Assembly (NCBI RefSeq): GCF_000010305.1
Contig: NC_012489.1
Location: 1,116,001-1,180,000 of the forward strand
Reading direction: 5' to 3'
Source of the DNA: Gemmatimonas aurantiaca T-27
GTDB lineage: Bacteria; Gemmatimonadota; Gemmatimonadetes; Gemmatimonadales; Gemmatimonadaceae
Length of the DNA stretch: 64,000 nucleotides
Position 1 is the first letter of the stretch. Each line of letters begins with the position of its first letter. Shown one piece after another: positions 59,904 to 64,000 of this stretch. The translations under genes were made by a program, and so were the position numbers. Below the pieces are notes generated by a model. It made no database searches, was not told the origin of the DNA, and saw only the letters and a program-made list of their open reading frames with translations.

Positions 59904-62880
59904 TGCGGGTCAGCAGTTCACCCAGCAGGCGCGGATCGGCCGGCTTGACGAGGTGATGATCGAACCCCGATGCCCGGGCGCGTTGACGGTATTCCTCGTT
60001 GCCCCATCCGGTCAGGGCGATGAGCACGGTGGCCTTGCCATTCGGCAAGGCCCGGATGCGTTCGGCCGTTTCGAAACCACTGAGTCCGGGCATTCCCAGG
60101 TCGAGCACCATGACATGGGGATGTGCGGAGGCGGCGAGTTCCACCGCCTCGAGTCCGTCGTGTACCGTCGTGACCGTGTGGCCCGCCACGCGCAGAATGG
60201 TTTCCAGGGTCGTGGACGCATCGACATTGTCATCGCAGATCACGATGGACAGCGTGCCGGCCGACGGCTGGCTCGGGTTCGTGTTTCGTTTGTCGAGGCC
60301 GCCGGCGGCGGTTGTCGCGAGGGGCAGCACGACGGTGAAGGTGCTCCCCTGGCTTTCGCCTGGGCTGTCGGCCGTGATGCTGCCGCCATGCATCTCCACG
60401 AGGCGTTTCACCAGCGTCAGTCCGATGCCGAGCCCTCCGGTGGTGCGCTCCAGCGTTCGATCTACCTGAGCGAACAGGTCGAAGACCTTGTGCAACAGAT
60501 GGCGTGGGATGCCCTGGCCGGCGTCCTGCACGGTCACGATGGCCTGATCATCGCGCGTGGTGATGGTGACGTGAATGTCCGTATTGGGCGGGCTGTACTT
60601 GGAGGCGTTGTCGAGCAGGTTGGCAAAGATCTGCGACAGGCGAGCCGCGTCTCCCTCCACCACCACCGGCGCATCGGGCGCGTTGATGTGCAATCGTTGG
60701 GAGCGCGCCGTGAGCGTGGGACCACTGGCTTCGGCCGCGTTGGTGAGTTTGATCTGCAGGGTGAGCAGGTCATGCCGCAGCTCCAGTTTGCCACTGGTGA
60801 TGCGGGAGACATCGAGGAGATCGTCGACCAGTCGCACGAGTTGCCCGAGCTGACGCTCCATCATGCCGCGGGTGCGCTCGATGATCTCCGGAGACGGCGC
60901 GGCGAGCCGCAGGATCTCCACGCCATTGCGCAGCGGGGCGAGCGGATTGCGGAGTTCGTGCGCGAGTGTGGCGAGGAATTCGTCTTTGCGACGATCGGCG
61001 TCCGAAAGATCCGAGGCCAATGACCGCAATTCGTTCTCGAGCTGCTTGCGGTCTTCGATATCCAGCACGGAACCGATGAAACCCAGAAATTCCCCGTCGT
61101 CGCCAAACCGTGGCGTGGCCGTGTTGATCACCCATCGGTAGCTGCCGTCATGACGACGCATGCGCAGCTCCTGCCGGAACGTGCGATGGGCCTCCAACGC
61201 CTCATGAAAATAGCGAAGCTGGTCCTCCCGATCGTCGGGATGCACACGGGCAAATGGCACGAGGGTGGCCAGATCGACGGATCCGATGCCGGTGAAGTCG
61301 TGCCACCGCTGATTGACGTAGGTGATGGAGCCATCCGAAGCTGCCATCCAGATCATCACGGGGGCGCTGTCGGCCATGCTGCGGAAGCGCTCTTCGCTTT
61401 CGCGGAGCGACATCTCGACGGCGCGGCGCGCGGTCACGTCGAGGACGAGGCCAGTGAGCAGCTTCTTGCCTTCACGGGTGAGCTGCACCTCGCCGCGAAC
61501 TTCCACCCAGCCGATATCGCCAGGCACTTCGCGTCGGATGCGACAGGCCACGAGGAACGACTCGCCTGGTTCGTCGACACTTTGCAACGCTTCGATCACT
61601 GCAGGCAGATCTTCGGGGTGCACGATGGCCAGCGCGTCGTCGAGCGTGCGTAGCACATGCCCGGGCGCGAGACCGAAGACATCGGTGCCGTTTTCGGAGA
61701 GTGTCAGCTCACGAGTATCCCGTGCGATATCGAACGAGACGAGACGTGCCGACCGCAGCGCGAGCTGCAATCGCTGCTGGCCGTAGCGGATGCGCTGTTG
61801 CGCGGCCTGTTGTTCCGAGACATCGCGAAACACGAGCACCCCGCCCAGACGTTCCCCCGATGGCGTGACGATGGCTGCCGCCGTCTGGTCGATGGGACGC
61901 GCCGTGCCGTCATGGGCCCGGAGGGTGAGCGAATGCAACTCCGTGCGAGCGCGGCGACCGGCGAGCACGGCGCGCACGGGATGTTCCGCATGGCTGGCCG
62001 ACGGGTCGAAGGGGATGCGATACACTTCTTCGAGCGGCTTGCCTACGGCAGCCATCGCCGGCAGACCAGTCAGTTGCTCCGCCAACGCGTTCATCGTGAT
62101 GATGTTGCCGGAGGTATCGGTGGTGATGACGGCATCGCCGATGCTGCGCAGCGTGGTGTCGAGTCGTTCGCGCTCGGCCACCAACTGGTCGGCGGCCTGA
62201 CCACGAGCCGCCAGTTCACGACGCAAGACGATCACGAACCCGAGAAAGGCGACCAAGGCGGCCAGCCCCGCAAAGACGCCACTGCGTGCGGCCTGTTTGT
62301 AGGTGCGGTCGGCCACCGCCTCACGGACGTGCAGGAGCTCCCGCTCGTTACTGACCATCGCGTTGACGAGGGTCCGCAGTGAGTCACTGAGACGATTCCC
62401 CTCCCGCCCCACCATTACGCGCTGCGCGGCGGCGAAGCCCTGCCGGGCGGCGGTCTCCTGCAATCGACTCAATGCGTCCAGGCGTACGTTGGCAAATGCC
62501 TCGATGCTCTCGAGCCGACCACGTTGCAGGGTATTGTCCACGACCAGGGTGTCGAGGACACGAACGCGTTGTTCCAGTGCGGTGCGTACGTCGGCAATCT
62601 GCACAAAGTCGAGCGAATCGCGGGTGACCACAAACGCACGTGCCCGTGTTTCCGCGTCGTTGACGAGCAACAACAGGTTCGACAGCTCGTTGACCACCTG
62701 ATGGCTATGCTCCAGCCAACCGGCGTTCTGTTCGGTCTCACGCGTATTGCGAACCGTGAGCGGAACGTTGATCGCCAAGACGGCCGCTGCCACGATCGCG
62801 CCCCACGTGAGGGAGCGTGTGGTGAGGCGGTCGAACGGGTTGATGAGGGATTTCTGGGAACCGCGCGGCAGCAGCGACAT
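59863..62880 (-). CDS. Hybrid sensor histidine kinase (CHASE3-PAS-HisKA-HATPase-REC)
   Basis: 1005 residues. A helix at about 24-44, a CHASE3-type sensor (about 50-190, TRETEQNAGWLEHSHQVV and AFVVTRDS), a second helix at about 198-217, then three PAS-like domains (TLRSIGDAVITTDTSGNIITM; a second around 375-490; ERFRSMADSAPVMIWMAASDGS). The HisKA box is LATLAHELRNPLAPL (His641). The ATPase has LLDNASKYSP and GTGLGIGLTLV-type motifs. A C-terminal receiver (VICDDNVDA, MVLDLGMPG, LIALTGWG) ends the protein. It probably feeds the nearby receivers. Located downstream of the SRPBCC gene by 18 bases. Confidence 0.9.
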   Translation of the reverse strand: MSLLPRGSQKSLINPFDRLTTRSLTWGAIVAAAVLAINVPLTVRNTRETEQNAGWLEHSHQVVNELSNLLLLVNDAETRARAFVVTRDSLDFVQIADVRTALEQRVRVLDTLVVDNTLQRGRLESIEAFANVRLDALSRLQETAARQGFAAAQRVMVGREGNRLSDSLRTLVNAMVSNERELLHVREAVADRTYKQAARSGVFAGLAALVAFLGFVIVLRRELAARGQAADQLVAERERLDTTLRSIGDAVITTDTSGNIITMNALAEQLTGLPAMAAVGKPLEEVYRIPFDPSASHAEHPVRAVLAGRRARTELHSLTLRAHDGTARPIDQTAAAIVTPSGERLGGVLVFRDVSEQQAAQQRIRYGQQRLQLALRSARLVSFDIARDTRELTLSENGTDVFGLAPGHVLRTLDDALAIVHPEDLPAVIEALQSVDEPGESFLVACRIRREVPGDIGWVEVRGEVQLTREGKKLLTGLVLDVTARRAVEMSLRESEERFRSMADSAPVMIWMAASDGSITYVNQRWHDFTGIGSVDLATLVPFARVHPDDREDQLRYFHEALEAHRTFRQELRMRRHDGSYRWVINTATPRFGDDGEFLGFIGSVLDIEDRKQLENELRSLASDLSDADRRKDEFLATLAHELRNPLAPLRNGVEILRLAAPSPEIIERTRGMMERQLGQLVRLVDDLLDVSRITSGKLELRHDLLTLQIKLTNAAEASGPTLTARSQRLHINAPDAPVVVEGDAARLSQIFANLLDNASKYSPPNTDIHVTITTRDDQAIVTVQDAGQGIPRHLLHKVFDLFAQVDRTLERTTGGLGIGLTLVKRLVEMHGGSITADSPGESQGSTFTVVLPLATTAAGGLDKRNTNPSQPSAGTLSIVICDDNVDASTTLETILRVAGHTVTTVHDGLEAVELAASAHPHVMVLDLGMPGLSGFETAERIRALPNGKATVLIALTGWGNEEYRQRARASGFDHHLVKPADPRLLGELLTRISRQRKAAGGSAS

Positions 62881-62898
62881 GCGACAGAAGAAAGGAGA

Positions 62899-63402
62899 TC
62901 AGGGCGACAGTGCCAGCCGTGTCTGCCAGAGGGCAATCAATCGATCGAGGGCGCGTTCCGGATCGGGATCGAGCAGCGGGTCGTGGATGGCCCCCGATTC
63001 GGTTGGCTCAAGGTGCAGCGACGGGCTGGGATTGCCAACCGGATGGTGTGTCGCCGGCGGCTGGATATCCGCCGCATCGAGCACCACCACCAGTTCGATA
63101 TCGGTGCCCCATCCATCTGCACGCTCGGCAAACCACAAATCCCAACTGTGCCGTGCGTATTCGGAGGTGACGGTGGTCCAGGTCAGCAACCGGCCAGGCA
63201 CATCGGCCGTGCACACGGTTTCCCAGGTGCAGGGGACCGCGTTGCAGAGCGCGCGCCAGCGAGTCCGGGCGCCGTACATGACGGCCTGCACATCGGGCGC
63301 GAAGTCAGACGCCAGCGTGGCGTGGTCCCGCCAATGGGCGTAGGCCACCTGCGCGGAAGCCCGCACGGCAAATGATCGGATGTAGCGGCGAACTGGAGAC
63401 AC
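62899..63402 (-). CDS. SRPBCC (START)-like protein
   Basis: 167 residues with GTG start. The sequence resembles polyketide-cyclase/START-like proteins: RSFAVRASAQVAYAHWRDH near the start, a Trp in TRWRALCNAV, ETVCTADVPGRLLTWTTVTSE, and the WDLWFAERADGWGTDIELVVVLD strand. Such proteins bind hydrophobic ligands in a pocket. A Pro/His-rich linker is followed by an acidic helical tail (about 140-165). It lies 18 bases upstream of the hybrid kinase gene on the same strand and could present a ligand to it. Confidence 0.65.
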   Translation of the reverse strand: MSPVRRYIRSFAVRASAQVAYAHWRDHATLASDFAPDVQAVMYGARTRWRALCNAVPCTWETVCTADVPGRLLTWTTVTSEYARHSWDLWFAERADGWGTDIELVVVLDAADIQPPATHHPVGNPSPSLHLEPTESGAIHDPLLDPDPERALDRLIALWQTRLALSP

Positions 63403-63820
63403 TCACACACCGGCGCGGGCGAATGCAGGAGCCACACATACCTCGCGGGGCATGCTGTGACGACGCAATGCTGTCGATCGCCTGTGCGACCGTTCCGGAA
63501 AGTCGTCACCGGGACTGACGCGGGACACTATCCAAAAGGGATAGAACCGAAGTCCCGGTTCGGGGTCCCTACGGGATCGCCCTGTGTCTCGGCGTCGCCG
63601 CGCCATTCCCCGAAAGGATCAGTTTCACATCGTCGAAAGGGTCAGCGCAAAGATCGGTCGGCGGGCCAACTGTCTGGACCGCGCATCTGTACGAACCTTC
63701 TGGCGTAGCGAATGCGGTACCGAACCTGATGGCCATATGGCGTGATCGCATCACGTGGTGTCCTCAGGATCGATCTGCCGCATTGCACACATCTCTCCGA
63801 CCCGACAAAGGAGGACTGCC
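63403..63820. other. Upstream region of csbD with short repeats
   Basis: About 420 bases without a supported gene. It holds a 6-bp hairpin ctatcc/ggatag (63528-63544) with a 5-nt loop, and two copies of a CGAAAGGrTCAG motif, 63611-63622 and 63634-63645. The ribosome site AAAGGAGG is at 63807-63814. These elements probably form the csbD promoter and regulator sites. Confidence 0.4.
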
Positions 63821-64000
63821 ATGAATACGGATCGCGCCATGGGTGCCTGGACGCAGGTCAAAGGCAAGATGAAGGAGCAGTGGGGCAAGCTCACCGACGA
63901 TGAGCTGGACCAGATGGAAGGCAAGTGGGAGCAGCTCTCCGGTCTGATCCAGCAGCGCTACGGCGAAGCAAAGGACAAGGTCGAGGAAGAGCTCAATCGC
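63821..64000 (+). CDS. CsbD-family stress protein (partial)
   Basis: The first 60 residues from the ATG at 63821, cut by the window end with no stop. The sequence reads TQVKGKMKEQWGKLTDDELDQMEGKWEQLSGLIQQRYG in parts, typical of CsbD/YjbJ proteins (about 60-70 residues, helical, acidic). They are abundant under general stress in many bacteria, with unknown molecular role. The ribosome site AAAGGAGG is 6 bases upstream. Confidence 0.9.
   Translation, partial: MNTDRAMGAWTQVKGKMKEQWGKLTDDELDQMEGKWEQLSGLIQQRYGEAKDKVEEELNR

Noticed and set aside
63457-63708. 83-codon open frame upstream of csbD
   Set aside because: Lys/Arg/Ser-rich, no start context and no motif; it lies in the promoter region of csbD.
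1-64000. tRNA, rRNA or CRISPR elements
   Set aside because: I found no T-arm/acceptor structures or regularly spaced repeats; the GGTTCAAT near 290 has no surrounding cloverleaf.

Overview
The window is a continuous, GC-rich, densely coded bacterial chromosome segment. It carries many exported lipoproteins, two PEP-CTERM proteins, outer-membrane beta-barrel-like proteins and several two-component systems. That Gram-negative, surface-rich style, with a B12-dependent ribonucleotide reductase, glycogen-binding-domain (CBM48) proteins next to an ECF sigma factor and a DUF5916 outer-membrane protein, suggests a Gemmatimonadota (Gemmatimonas-like) genome. This placement is inference; no rRNA is present. 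I saw no tRNA, rRNA, CRISPR array, integrase or recognisable IS.

Layout. 1-3.2 kb: tail of an unknown gene, then nrdJ (class II RNR) with a terminator. 3.3-6.3 kb: a small accessory island with a HEPN-like protein and an HTH/ImmA-IrrE antitoxin overlapping a DUF4411 PIN-like toxin. 6.4-14.3 kb: M23 peptidase, PEP-CTERM protein, lipoprotein, a 146-bp long inverted repeat (8980-9125), amidohydrolase, DUF2200, an Rrf2/thioredoxin-reductase-like pair, a DinB-like protein and a zinc alcohol dehydrogenase. 14.3-19 kb: lipoproteins around an ECF sigma operon whose second gene is a membrane-anchored CBM48 protein, with a second exported CBM48 protein encoded just upstream. 19-28 kb: a zinc-ribbon SDR, a Tat-exported lactonase, RecQ lacking the winged helix, tandem paralogous envelope proteins, a DUF4399 lipoprotein and hipBA with an operator-rich AT island. 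28-39.3 kb: serine hydrolase, amidohydrolase, M14 carboxypeptidase, lipoproteins, DUF4287/DUF5655, PEP-CTERM, MBL-fold lipoprotein and an LVIVD-repeat lipoprotein.

39.4-43.3 kb: an OmpR-type regulator (apparently with an ACG start) and its kinase, a cupin, an esterase-like hydrolase and a small protein. 43.3-50.5 kb is the most interesting block. A BlaI-like repressor overlaps an M56 (BlaR1-like) membrane protease whose sensor domain is replaced by HEAT repeats. A separate exported HEAT protein and a DUF5916 outer-membrane protein follow. The motif GTTGAAAnnTCAGCA occurs twice before blaI and once, inverted, before the HEAT gene. Both HEAT proteins end in the same Pro/Trp tail (PWPWPxPxPRP[Y/F]P). 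I read this as a proteolysis-controlled envelope-sensing regulon not tied to beta-lactams.

50.5-64 kb: exported cyclophilin, a guanidinium exporter (gdx/sugE) preceded by a candidate guanidine-II-like riboswitch, S41 peptidase, membrane proteins, a small stress-type membrane protein and a phosphorelay cluster. That cluster holds a stand-alone receiver, an H-box+receiver fusion, a NarL regulator, an H-box protein without a recognisable ATPase and a 1005-residue hybrid kinase. The window ends inside a CsbD-family gene.
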